Assembly (NCBI GenBank): GCA_947311845.1
Contig: CAMZMU010000075.1
Span: 21,238,747-21,302,746 of the forward strand
DNA length: 64,000 bases
Origin: Poa pratensis
Lineage: Eukaryota > Streptophyta > Magnoliopsida > Poales > Poaceae
Direction: 5' to 3'
This document shows, piece by piece, positions 38,569 through 49,604 of the stretch. Under the pieces are notes generated by a model. That model was not told the origin of the DNA and did not search any database. It saw only the letters and a program-made list of their open reading frames with translations. Within the stretch, counting starts at the first letter, position 1. Every line of letters starts with the position of its first letter. The translations under genes and the position numbers were made by a program.

Positions 38569-39386
38569 TGGACTTCTTGCATACCTACCCATATTAGACA
38601 ATAGTAATTTGGTTTGGATGTAGGCATGGACATAGGGGGAGTGCGGTCCTAATCCATTGGACTATCCCTCCCCCCATTATGCCGATAGCAAGAACTCATT
38701 TTGTCTCTATATTTTCATTTTATGAATTATGAGCTTAAATGACGAGTAGTGGCCGTGAACCCAAGATATATCTTCGCGGTGTCACACCACACACTCATAC
38801 ATGGTGGCCTAGGCCACCGCCCTCTTCTTTGTGAAGAGTTGATTTTATTTGGGTTTAATGACTTATTTGGGTTTTCTAGACCTTTATGGTGTTTTTGGGA
38901 GAAAACTTGGAATTGGCTTTTATATTTGCATCTTGCAATTCCTAGTGTGTATCCCACCATCAGTGACTTTGTTCTAAACCTAAGCCATCTTATCTAAAAG
39001 CCGTGCTCATCTTGCAACATACATGTCCCCAATTTAAAACTGGCAGTTTTGGAGTTTTGGGTCCGGAGATTCCGGTGTGAAACACCGGAGACTCCGGTCT
39101 GTCCAAAGTCTCCGCCCTAAAGCCCGGAAACTCCGGTCAACCGGAAACTCCGGTGCTTTAGGCCGGAGACTCCGGACGCGGCGTTTTTCCTGGGATTCTA
39201 AAAGGGGATCGGGGTGGGGAGTTTTCTCATAACTCTCCACACACCCCTGCTCCCCAACCTCTCCCCAGTCGCCGCCACTGCTCCAAGACCGTCTCCGGCC
39301 GCTCCCCGCCGCCGGAATCCGCCGTGCCACCGGCTCCTCCACCTCCCAAGCGTTGGGGATCTTCCTCCCTCCGTTTGGATCTCACC
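38569..39386 (+). other. Untranslated spacer of the Sirevirus-type element
   Basis: It lies between pol and the extra ORF. It contains a cluster of CCGGAGACTCCGG/CCGGAAACTCCGG palindromes at 39060-39180, the same motif as in the LTRs, and a purine-rich AGGGGGAGTGCGG at about 38632 that could be an extra polypurine tract. Confidence 0.6.
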
Positions 39387-41358
39387 ATGAAGGAAACGGG
39401 TACCACTCTCTCTTTCCTCTAGGGTTTCATCCTAGATTTGGTTTTGAGAGTAGTTCTTGTAGAACTCGTGGTGTAGAACCTTTAGGATGGCAATGCACTA
39501 TCTAGAAAATTGCTAGTGTGATTTTCCCCTCAATTTTGACCTAGGTTCGAGTTTTGGCCTCAGGGCCGGAAACTCCGGCCTTCCTGGCCGGAGACTCCGG
39601 TGTGGCCGGAATCTCCGCCCCCTGAGACCGGAAACTCCGGTCTAGATCAAACCTGAGAAGAAATTCCTCTATTTTTTTCTTTCGTTGAAATTCCATGGAC
39701 ATGTATGCTACCTCAATGCTACCTTTCTAATCCTGTTTCACAGCTAGCAAGAAGTATCCCGGTCCTTCATCCTCATCCTCGACTATTAAGAAGTCAAAGA
39801 AGAACAAGCTCCAAGGTCGAGACTATTTGATCTATGATGAAGAACAAGACAAGCATGTGCAGAGTGGTGCTCTTAAGCAGAAACAGGCTGCTGATGCTAG
39901 AAGGGCTAGGCAAGAGGCTGCCTTCCTTCGAGAAGAAAGGGCCAAGAAGGCCAAGTTTGACAACTTGACCACTTTGAAGGGGTTGAACAAGGAAGAATTT
40001 CGGACAATGAGGGCGCAGAATTTCTATGACATGCCAAACAACTCCACCGATGGTCACTTTTGGAGAAAGGAGCAAGAGCTCATTATGAAGGAAATATATG
40101 CCAATTTGGACCCAAAAGCTCTTGTGTGTCCTCAAAAACCGCTGAACTTTGACGTGTTGGCCAAGAAGACATACTTTGCGGATGCATTATGGGTTGCTAG
40201 GAAGATTGGTCTTGAGCCCCTTATCACCACCCAACAAGACTATGATATTGACATGGTCCAACAGTTCTTTGCCACTCTTGTGCTTGGAGATGAGGAGGAC
40301 ACCAAAATGACATGGATGACGGGGCCTCTCAAAGTTAGTGCACACTACTCAGAATTTGGAGAAGCCTTGGGGTATGTGTTCAAAGGTGTGAATGAACCCG
40401 TTGGTCACCGGATGCATGTTGAAGGCGTGGCCTATGATAAGAAGATCCTTGCCCCTCTTGCTGCTAGAGGGGGTGCCCTTGCTACCACCAAAGGACTCAA
40501 GCCCATCTACAACATCTTGATTCGCATGTTTCGTTGGAGCATTGCACCTCAAGCCGGGAATACGGATGCTATCCGTGGAGCTCTTGTCAACCTCATGTAC
40601 CATTGCCACAAGACATACCTTGCAGGTCCGAATTGTCAAGGGTTTGAGATTGATGTCATGGATTTTATCAAGTGTGAGATCAACATTGCTATTCACGAGA
40701 GGAAGAATCCTATGTATGCTCCCTATGTCATGAAGCTCATTCTCAAGAAGATTCCCAACCTCAATCAATCTCATTTCAAGAAACACACATATGGCACCCT
40801 TCAAGTACTCCGCCATCACCTTACTCCGCCTCTTATGAAGAGATAGAGGAGCAAGAAGCTCCTAGGGCAAGAAGGAAAAATGCCACTCCACCCTCTTGGG
40901 ATCAAGGTGGCAAACAAAGAGTCAACGAGGAGTTGAAGAAAGTTTCTTGGTGGCAAAGGGCCATGATGTGTATGGGTGTTGGGTTGCACAAGGAAAATCA
41001 TCAAACTTATGTCACTAACAAGAGGATCTTGTCCAACCAAGCCAAGATGATGAAGGAAATGCGCAAGATCAGCAATGGTGGTACCACTCCTCCTCGCAAT
41101 GAGGGTGATCCCGAAACTCCGCCATCCGATTCAACTATCTCTCTTGACAAGTGGAATGAGGATACATTTCATTGGTCTGATTATGCCGAGGTGTCCTCCA
41201 TGCCCTCCTCTTCTCGCAACACCGGCAAGGCTCCTATGCGCTATGAAGAAGAAAGTGATGAGGAAGAAGATAGTGTTGAAGCAAGTGATGCTGAAGATGA
41301 TGATGGGAGTGGTGATGATGAGGACAGTGATGCTGACAGTGATGAAGTCGACGAGTGA
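39387..41358 (+). pseudogene. Additional (env-position) ORF of the Sirevirus-type element, spliced, one frameshift
   Basis: A short first exon (39387-39399, MKET plus one base) ends at a GT. The next exon begins at 39744 after TTTCACAG and is in frame with the long ORF, so a 344-nt intron (39400-39743) is inferred. The main ORF runs to 40846, then the frame shifts near 40800 and continues to 41358. The product would be about 540 residues: a basic N-terminus, a helical middle (ARRARQEAAFLREERAKKAK), a globular part (MTWMTGPLKVSAHYSEFGEA, GHRMHVEGVAYDKK) and a very acidic tail (40 residues, mostly Asp/Glu/Ser). No signal peptide or membrane segment is visible, so env function is not supported. 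Position after pol matches the env-like ORF of some Sireviruses. Confidence 0.7.
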
Positions 41359-41898
41359 TCGCCTTGGGTTCCGTTAGCATCGCTCTTCTCCCTTTTTGGT
41401 GTTTCGATGCCAAAGGGGGAGAAGTAGTTCTATTAGGCTCTCTCACCGTGGGATTTGCATGGGTCGGACACAAGCACGTGCGTTTATCATTTATTTGCGC
41501 TTGTGTCCATTTATCTTATGTCATTTGAACCTATTTGCTTTGGTTTTATGTTGTGAGACTATGTTCCTATTTGTGGTACTCTGTGTGGTATGAGACTATG
41601 GATTTCATAATTCCTATGGTTGAGATGATATTATTTATGGTCTATTATTGTGCATTGGTCTCTATGTCATAGTTATGCACAAGGTATGGTTCCTTTTTCA
41701 CCTCAACCCTATATCATGATTTGTCTCATGTTGGTGTAATTTATATTGTTCCATATATTTCTTGTGAGTTGTCTCTCCTCTACATGTTGAGCATTTGTAT
41801 TCAAATGCAAACTACTTGTATGCACACATGTAGGGGGAGCCTCTCAAATCCATTGTTGTGTGCTTTATTGCAAATCCGAGTGTTGTCATCTAACACCA

Positions 41899-41911
41899 AA
41901 AAGGGGGAGAT
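41899..41911 (+). other. Polypurine tract
   Basis: AAAAAGGGGGAGAT lies directly before the 3' LTR and is the expected plus-strand primer. Confidence 0.85.
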
Positions 41912-43225
41912 TGAAAGGACATATTTTATGTCCCCTATGTTTTGTGTGTTAGGCAACAACACTAGGAATTATTTAATATGATGTTAAGTGGTGCAGGAAT
42001 GAAATGATACAATTACACTTTGCATCGAAACACTTGACAAGAAAAAGAAGCTTGCATTTGCCTGTCCAGTCCGGAGTCTCCGGTCTCTGTGGCCGGAGTC
42101 TCCGGCCAAGTCATTTTCTGGAGCAAAAGCTCCACTGGGCGGCAGCTGCGGGATGTGGTGCGGAGTTACCCCGGAGTAACACCGGAGTTTCCGCACCGGC
42201 CGGAGTTTCCGGTCCCGCGGTCCGGAGACTCCGCCCCGACCAGTGGTTTGAATCGAAGACTTTCCCTGGACGGCGCGTGCGGTATAGGGTCCGGAGTTGC
42301 CCCGGAGTAGGCCCGGAGATTCCGGCCTGTCCGGAGTTTCCGGCCTCCCAGTCCGGAGTTTCCGGCCTGCAGAGAAGAAGAGCATCGCGACGGCTGCTGC
42401 GGTATCTGGTCCGGAGTGGGGCCGGAGTTTCCGGCCCAGGCCGGAGTTTCCGGTCTCCAGGTCCGGAGACTCCGGACTTAGTGGACAGAAAAACGGCTAG
42501 TTTTCTGGAGGGGTATAAATACCCCTCCACCTACCTCCAGCTCTTAGCTCGCCCAGATCTGAAGTACACCATTGTTGCAAGCTCAAGAATCACTAGATCT
42601 CCCAATCCCTCCACCCAAACTCGTTGATCTTTGGAGGATTGAAGGAGAAGGCCCGGATCTACTACTTCACCAAGAGTTCTTCATTTCCCCTTCATTCACT
42701 TGAGGGATTCGAGCCTAGGGTTTCCACTAGGAAAACCTAGGCATCTTGTTGTTCTCACTTGCTTGTTACTTTTGTGTAGCAGGTGTTGTGGTGATTGAGA
42801 GCCCCCAATCCTTTTGTGGGTTGAGCCTCAAGTTGTTGTAAGGGCTCCGGATTCCGCCTTGAAGGATTCCGATAAAGAAAGGTGGACCGAGCTTTTGTGC
42901 GAGGTTCATCGGAGAATAGGGTGAGGCCATTTGTGGCGTCTTGAGTTTGAAACTCACACCCCTCCAACGAGACGTACTCCCCTAAAAAGGAGGAACTCGG
43001 GAATACATCCTTGTCTCCGCGTGCTTTCATATCGGTTATTCCTTTCTAGTTATTTACTACTTGTATCTTATCTTGTTTAGACTTAACTTGTCATATAGGT
43101 AAATTCACCATAGTTGCATATCTAGAGAATTTACCTTTTAGTCAAGCCTTAATCGAAAAAGAGTTAAAAATTGGAGTAGCACCTATTCACCCCCCCCCCC
43201 TCTAGGTGGCCATACGATCCTTTCA
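41912..43225 (+). repeat. 3' LTR of the Sirevirus-type element
   Basis: It starts TGAAAGGA and ends TCCTTTCA. It is nearly identical to the 5' LTR; observed differences are about five substitutions and four or five 1-nt indels, one in the poly-C run near 43190. A TATA box lies at 42514-42521. Confidence 0.95.
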
Positions 43226-43230
43226 CTTGC

Positions 43231-44176
43231 GTGTTCCACTTTGGTGAACGCGGCCTCAATGTCATTGCCATCCATAGGTAGACCAAGGTGACCCCATATG
43301 GCCATATCTTCCATAGACGAAGATGAGCCCATATCTTCCATGTAATCGAGAGAGCGATCGACGACCGAACTTTCTGCAAGTTTGTATTAGCATTGTAATC
43401 CTCCAATATATCTTTAGTACTTTCTCCGATCCATAACAACGACAATTACTATGTATGAGAGAGAGTATTGTAACCCTTCAAGATTTTCCTTGTCCAAAAG
43501 CAAACCTCGTTGCGATGATTGACAATATATCTATAATACCATAGTTGTTGATTTGTAAACTTGGTTGTTTGCCTATAGGAAAAACTTGCAAACTTTTCAG
43601 AACTTTCTTTACATAATCACAGGGAGTAGGTTTTTAAGCAAAATGTCGTTAGGGTAGCTTGAAACATAGAACCAAATTGAAATCATCACAAGAGGCAATC
43701 GAAAAAGAAGGCGAGTCGACACGAAGTCGAGCATTGCAAAAACCCTACTGCCCGGTGGGACATCCCTAATTTCTCCGCCCCACCCGTCAGTTACCTCTCC
43801 CAAGCTTCGACATCAATCTCACGTGCGCCAAACCCCCAACCCCACTCCACGTGCTCCTTTCCCCTCCCTCCCGCTGCCCGGTAGGGCCCCGGGCCCACCC
43901 TGCAGCGACACACCAACAGCGACGTGCCCACCACAGCAATATTAAAGCAGCAAATGAACGAATAAAATAAAAGCGGTGGGAAATGTAATGATAGGAAACC
44001 TATAGACGTAAAGCCGCCGCTTCGTGTCGACGCGACGCCCCCCTCCTCCCCCTCCCTTCCTCCCCTCGTCTCCGGCGCATCTCGCCCTCTCCCGCTTACG
44101 CTCCGCCAGGGTCCGTGCCCCACCCCGATTCCGGCCGAATTGGACGTTGCCCGGCGGATCGGGGCGATCGGCTGGG
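43231..44176. other. Upstream region of the 44177 pseudogene
   Basis: The first ~200 bases, joined with the sequence left of the Sirevirus insertion, read open on the minus strand (about 43231-43400, LDYMEDMGSSSSMEDM). This may be a fragment of another transposon protein, not identified. The rest is GC-rich leader sequence before 44177. Confidence 0.35.
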
Positions 44177-47100
44177 ATGACGGGGAAGAAGCGCAAGGCG
44201 GAGGCGGCGCGGCTCGAGGAGACGGACCGCGCCATGTACGGCGCCTTCCGGGGCGCCGCCAACTCGCTCTCGCAGCTCTACACGCTCGCCATGGCCGGCC
44301 AGAAGCTCTCCCACCAGGCCGGCGAGCGCCACGCCATGGTACGTGCGGGCCCGCCCCTTCGGGTCTCACCTGTCCCTCTGACGGTCTGCGGTTTTTCTGA
44401 CCGACAGACTGATTGATTGATTCATTCCTGCGCTGCTGACGCTGTAGCAGGTTTTGATTGGGTGGGAGGTTGGATTTTGTTTCGTCGAATTCGTCCCCTT
44501 TTTTGTGGTGAAAGGATTTGGGTTCACGGTTGGTTAGGAGACTCCCGGTCGACGAGAAATTCTAGCGCTATAACATCCTTGCCTGCTGTGAAGAGCTAGA
44601 TTTTTCTTGTGGTTAGATCGTTCAGAGGCAAATTAGGCGGCCCTTTCGCTGGACGCGTGATGAAATCGTTCAGATTCCGGGCATAGTTCTTATAGTATCA
44701 AATTTGCAATTTCTGCTTCGACTTTGCAGTTACGTGTGGCACACAATCTTTGTTCTTTGGGAGGTACCTTGTGACACTGTCCTTTGACCTGACTGCATAT
44801 TATAATTGGTGTGCGATAGGCCAATAATGCAGATTGTACTCTGTACTTATGCGTGCAACAACTCTGTTAGAATTGACCATCTATGTATGGCGATGGAGGG
44901 TGTACAAAGCTTTGCTTATGGAACAGATTACTTCTGGACCAGTACTGAGGAGTCATACTTTTCAGCTTTACTCCAGCTTAAGCATTTTAGTCTCACCGTT
45001 AGGTGAGAGTGTGTCGTGTTCCAATCACGGAAGGCATCCTTGGCATCGGAGTTTTTTTTTTTTTTTGCGGGGAAAAGACTTTGATATTAAAGCACCGTTC
45101 TTACAGAAAGACCCAGAAACAAAAGGAAATTACAACGACGTCCTCTGGATCCCGATGTTGATGACGAGCTCGATGCCGCCGGTGGCGCGCCGCCGCCGCC
45201 GTACCTCTTGATGGCTTGGATCAGGTACAGGCCCTCCGCGGACGGGAAGTCGCCGGTCGCCAGCTCCTGAGAACTTACACCGCGACCCTGCATCTCCAAC
45301 GCGAAGCTCCGCAACAAAGTCTTCTCCTTATTCAACAAGTTCCGGCCTGGCCGCCACGCCATGGCCGGAGAGGGCTTGACGAGCACCGCAGATCCGAAGA
45401 TCTGCGAGCTCGGGAAAGGCGGGATCTCCACCACGAAGCTCCGGAGAGCGTCGTCGTCGAAGGGGACGAGATCCGCCAGAACACGCCGCGCCGACCGCAC
45501 CACCGCCTCCACAGCGCCGCCGACAGGCCTCCTAGACGACCCTACACTATGTACAAGCCGCGGATCGACGATCCCCCGCCCTCCCGTCGCCGGAGCGACC
45601 GACGGAGAACGAGGAATCGACGATCCGGCGGCGAGCGAGGTGGATCTCCTGGAGAGTTTCAGAAATCGCCCGTCCCTTACTGTAGCGGAGGGAGGGGAAC
45701 GACCAAGCTTCGTGTATTGTTCTTGGCATCGGAGTTTGATTTTCCACCATCGTTAGCTATGGTTCTGATCAAAACCTTGGATGTCTTTTATCATTCCTAA
45801 ATTGTATGCTTAGCTACTTTGTAGTCTAGTTTTCGTAATACCCGAACACCATAGAAGTCAATTGGACTAAAATCTCTTTTTGAGCAACGTCTTATAAACT
45901 TATTAAGTAACACACTAGACAATGCACATGCATTGATTTTACAAAATTGGATAAGTATAAAGTCAAAATGTGGTTTCGTCATTTTGTTTTGTTTTGGGTA
46001 GAAGCACTGGCACAATTAAGAACAAAGAAGTACCTGCTCAGGTTACTTATATTTTATAATGGGCTTGCAGTACACTAATGGTTGAACAGCTAGTTCGTTA
46101 TGTTTGCTAATATGGTTTATTTATTTTATAATCATCTTACTATTTTGATTCTTTTTCACAAAATCATAGAATATTCTTGCAGTACAAAGCCAGCTAAATA
46201 GTTTCGTCAATACGACAATGTGGAATTTGACCAGAGTTTTCTTACCAATGTTCTAGGGTTTAAGCATATGGATGATTGCTGGTAGTAGACTGTCTCTTAT
46301 AATGAACTACCCCCAGGGATGGATACCTCTGAGTTTTTTTTGGTTTCAGTGGTTGCAAACTATATTTTTTCTTTAACAGATTACTTCTGAGTTATGAATA
46401 ATTTGTACCAATTCTGCATGAATATGCATGCCATATTTGTTTGGCGCATATGGTACGCTCAATATTAATTCAGAAAGAAAGGAACCAGACAATGCGGTTC
46501 TCACATTTACAGGCTTTTGAATGTAATGAATAACCATAGTGGGTAATTCGCCTCAACCTTCGGCCATGGCTAGCGGTTGCTATATTGAAGAATCCACATG
46601 ACACATTCATTGTAGAATGACGGTTTACCTCCCGAATATTGCACCAGTTAATTTTACCAGTGCCTAGAATCCACTAGGATTGTACCTACCTGCAAACAGC
46701 AGCACGTATAGTTTTCCTTTAGAATAGCATATTCCACTTCAGTTTCAAACTTCTCCTTGCACGGCCAGGCATATGTTTCTTCTTTTCCCCGTCTGACTAT
46801 CGTTATCATTGTCTGTTTCACTTGAGCAGGAAAAGCTGTATGAATGGATCTTGAGGCAGCATGAAAATGGATGAGGCTGACAGTTGCTGATATTGCCTCA
46901 CACATCCAGGTAAGCAGTGTTTTTTTTCCTTTGCTGAATTTAGGGAACTGTGTATATTTAAAACATGGATTCAGAATGTTGGATGGATCAATTTCTTTAG
47001 TGAACAATGATGTATAATGGATAAGATGAGCTTACTATCCTCACAAACTTAACACGAATCCTGTGTGCTGATTGCTTCCTGTACCGGTCTATATCTCTAT

Positions 47101-47538
47101 CGGTAGACTCCTAACATACAGTTGCATCACTTATACCTCTGTGTCATTCTAGCACAAGACTGACAACTTACGTTTACGACCCGTATGTATGTATGTGTAG
47201 CATGAGATCAGTATGGAGGCGACAATCCATTGGCCTCTCCAAGATCTCAATATGCTAGCCAAAGCATTCAGGCCACACCCAACACAAGTAACCAGCAACC
47301 ATCTCCGAGCTTATTTGCACTAGGAAACCCAGGGTTGGCGCAGCCCAAGAGCTCAGCGGTCTTTTCAAACGCATTATCCAGCCCCGTCCGCCGGGGCCTG
47401 CAACCATACCATCTGGACCAGGGCGGCGATGCAGGGTACTTCGCGAACGGCTCAACCCATGAGCCGAATCCCACAGCTTCGAACGACTCATCCATGGACA
47501 TGCATTCGGATAGCCCAGCTCACGACTCCTCCTCGTGA
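44177..47538 (+). pseudogene. Conserved plant protein of unknown function, two 1-nt deletions
   Basis: Exon 1 (44177-44338) encodes TGKKRKAEAARLEETDRAMY and ends in GERHAM. Exon 2 (46830-46909) continues EKLYEWILRQHENG, then meets TGA. Exon 3 (47201-47538) carries NALSSPVRRGLQPYHLDQGG and ends DSSMDMHSDSPAHDSSS. These blocks match a widespread plant nuclear-type family, often labelled 'holocarboxylase synthetase' in databases without biochemical support. Exon 2 is 80 nt, one short of a whole number of codons: after HENG the frame must shift to read RLTVADIASHIQ. Near 47211 a second 1-nt loss shifts into YGGDNPLASPRSQY. As read, the product stops after about 68 residues. Intron 1 (2.5 kb) contains a retroposon. 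Either a recent pseudogene or two sequence errors would explain the breaks. Confidence 0.75.
45039..45737 (-). mobile_element. LINE-type retroposon with poly(A) and 16-bp target duplication
   Basis: CTTGGCATCGGAGTTT occurs at 45039-45054 and at 45722-45737. Between them lies a minus-strand insert of about 667 bp ending in a poly(A) tail (T-run at 45052-45066), preceded by TTTAATATCAAAGTC. It has a GC-rich 5' part and a 141-codon minus-strand frame (45512-45087, MEAVVRSARRVLADLVPFDD) that ends near the tail. A long target duplication plus poly(A) means insertion by LINE machinery. It is probably a short, internally deleted LINE, because its 5' half looks like an ORF1 start; a retroposed host mRNA is the alternative. 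Confidence 0.82.
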
Positions 47539-48249
47539 GCAGTTTGCTCCACAGAGCTGGAAAAACAGCACATCCAGTGAAAGAACAAACTGGAAAAAAA
47601 CAAACAGGAAATGCAGTGAAAGAAGAAACCAGCTGCCAGATGTTGCCTGTTGTCACCGCTCAAGTAGGATTATTCGATTTAACCCTGTCTCCATAGCCTG
47701 TTATGCTAAGCATGTCTTATGTTTGTCACTTGTTTACCGCCTGTTACTTTGTGAAGATACTGTAACCTTCACTGGATCTGTGTTGTGGGTAAAAGTTGTA
47801 AAACATGATTTATCTGTGCATATTACTGTCGGTATGTGGTCAAGAGTATTATGCTGGCAAAAGGAAAACTTATAAACAGCCTCTCTTCCGTGGAGCACGC
47901 ATTGTGCTTTTGCTACGGTCTTCTATGCCTCTGTTGCTTTGTCAAGCTTCTATAGCCTGCCTGTATCAACTGAGGTTGGCGTGTGGCAAAGAAGCATTGA
48001 AAAGAGCCGACATTGTTGCTCCGTCTCTAGATGTGTTGTGTCAACCGTACTAAAATGCCTTGGACGGCTAAGATTGGTTGATCTTAAACGTGCTGATCGT
48101 GCAGCATGCTTTGCAACCATACGTAATCAAGAGAGGTGTATTTTTCACATCAACTTTTCTAGACGTGTAGCTTTCGTTCCGAAACTAACATTTTTAACAT
48201 TTTTTGGTGCAACTTTCATCCTAAACTGTTAATACTGTGTAGTCTTGGT
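47539..48249. other. 3' flank of the pseudogene
   Basis: AT-rich, probably former 3'UTR; nothing else is recognised. Confidence 0.45.
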
Positions 48250-49202
48250 CGAGCAACTCGAATAGAGTTGCTCCAAAACGCCAAATGGAGCGCGCTCCGT
48301 AAAATTTTGGAGGGTGCAGAAGCGACTTCTAAACTCAAAGTCGCCATTTGTAACCTGGATAATTATTTTGCTGGTTTTTTTCATCGGTATCAAACAATTT
48401 AACAATTCAACTATATTATTACAAACCATTAATCCAAATCTAACAAATAATCAGAATGAAGATCTGAATTAACAAATGAATTGAATGCAACAAATACTAC
48501 AATGAAACTAAATCATATAGTGAATTAAAGAAATGTAAACTATCCCACATGTAGCTGCCAATGTTGCCCAATGAGATATTCACGCAGTTGATCATAGGAG
48601 GCCCATTGTTCAATCTTCTGTTACGCCTTAAGAAATGGTTGAATGCGGTCGGGGTGCCTACGAGGTTTGATAGTTGTGCGAACATTGTCATACTCGTTGG
48701 CCATCGGTGTATCCCTCTCCTCCTGGATGATCATGTTTTGTAGGATCACACAAAAAGTCATTGTATTTGGTAGGATATTTTTGTTCAAAAAACGAGCAGG
48801 ACCCCGAAAATTGCAAGCCTTGATCACAACACTTCAAATACTCTCGATGTCCTGCCTTGCAGCATCTCGAGCCTTTACGCGATGTTTATGTTTCTTGGAT
48901 TGTCGATTAGAAATTTCCTTCACAATGCTGACCAAGATGGATAGTAGCCTTTGTCATAATCATAGCCATTCACCTTGTACGGCTTAGGGTCATCTACAAG
49001 ATTGTGTGCCATACTAGTATACATTAATTTTTTGGGAAATTGTTACCTTGGAGAAGTAATCGAGGCGGGATCTTGCACGGAAGACACATGAGACAAAGTT
49101 GGCGACTACAGAGGTTTGAGAATGGTTCGGTGGAGGAGAGTTGGGTCAAATCGCGGCTATCCAACGGGAAAAGCGGGAGACAGAGATAACATCACAAGGG
49201 GT

Positions 49203-49234
<32 letters not shown>

Positions 49235-49457
49235 ATCTGGGTGGTGGCAGGAGGGGACAAAGAAGACAACAAAAGTACTACGGAAAGAGTGATCATGGGT
49301 GGCGGCAGAAGACGACGTGTGTCCTAAAATGTCCCACGTGAGGATATTTTCATGGATGGAGGCAGCGCCATATTGCCACCTCCAACCTCCAAATATGGAG
49401 GCTCGTGGGATGTATTTGGACCGATTTTTTGGGACGATATGGCGACTATGCTTGCTC
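48250..49457 (-). mobile_element. PIF/Harbinger element relic with transposase C-terminus
   Basis: On the minus strand, 49000-48621 reads in broken frames as NGYDYDKGYY, VKEISNRQSKKHKHRVKARD, AARQDIES, RGPARFLNK and TFCVILQNMIIQEERD. This is the order found in the C-terminal third of PIF/Harbinger (Plant_tran) transposases. Ends begin GAGCAAC (48250) and, inverted, GAGCAAGC (about 49457), like GAGCAxCTC-type Harbinger termini. The N-terminal catalytic part is missing. A 30-G run interrupts the right half. Boundaries are approximate and no target duplication was found. Confidence 0.65.
49204..49233 (+). repeat. Uninterrupted run of 30 guanines
   Basis: Thirty consecutive G between GTC and TATCTGG. 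True length is uncertain because such runs are poorly sequenced. It could form a G-quadruplex. Confidence 0.9.
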
Positions 49458-49604
49458 TTACGGTGTTACTGCTCGGTTCAAAACCGATTTTGGTCTGATG
49501 TGTCTTGGTTTCAGCCATATGATCAATCCAAGGTGGAAATAGGCTCACATGTCACTGAGAACATCCAGCACCTCTCGACGTTGACAACGAACAAGACATG
49601 GTGC

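Larger units (their letters stand above)
31378..43225 (+). mobile_element. Full-length Ty1/copia Sirevirus-type (SIRE/Maximus) retrotransposon
   Basis: It is 11.85 kb long, bounded by LTRs of 1313 and 1314 bp and by the 5-bp target duplication CTTGC (31373-31377 and 43226-43230). Order is LTR, Met-tRNA primer-binding site, gag, protease, integrase, reverse transcriptase, RNase H, a spacer, an additional ORF, polypurine tract, LTR. Integrase before reverse transcriptase makes it copia. The long element, the extra ORF after pol and the CCGGAGTTTCCGG-type palindromes in the LTRs are Sirevirus traits. LTRs differ by about five substitutions and a few 1-nt indels, so insertion is recent, yet coding regions contain at least six frame breaks. 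Confidence 0.93.
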
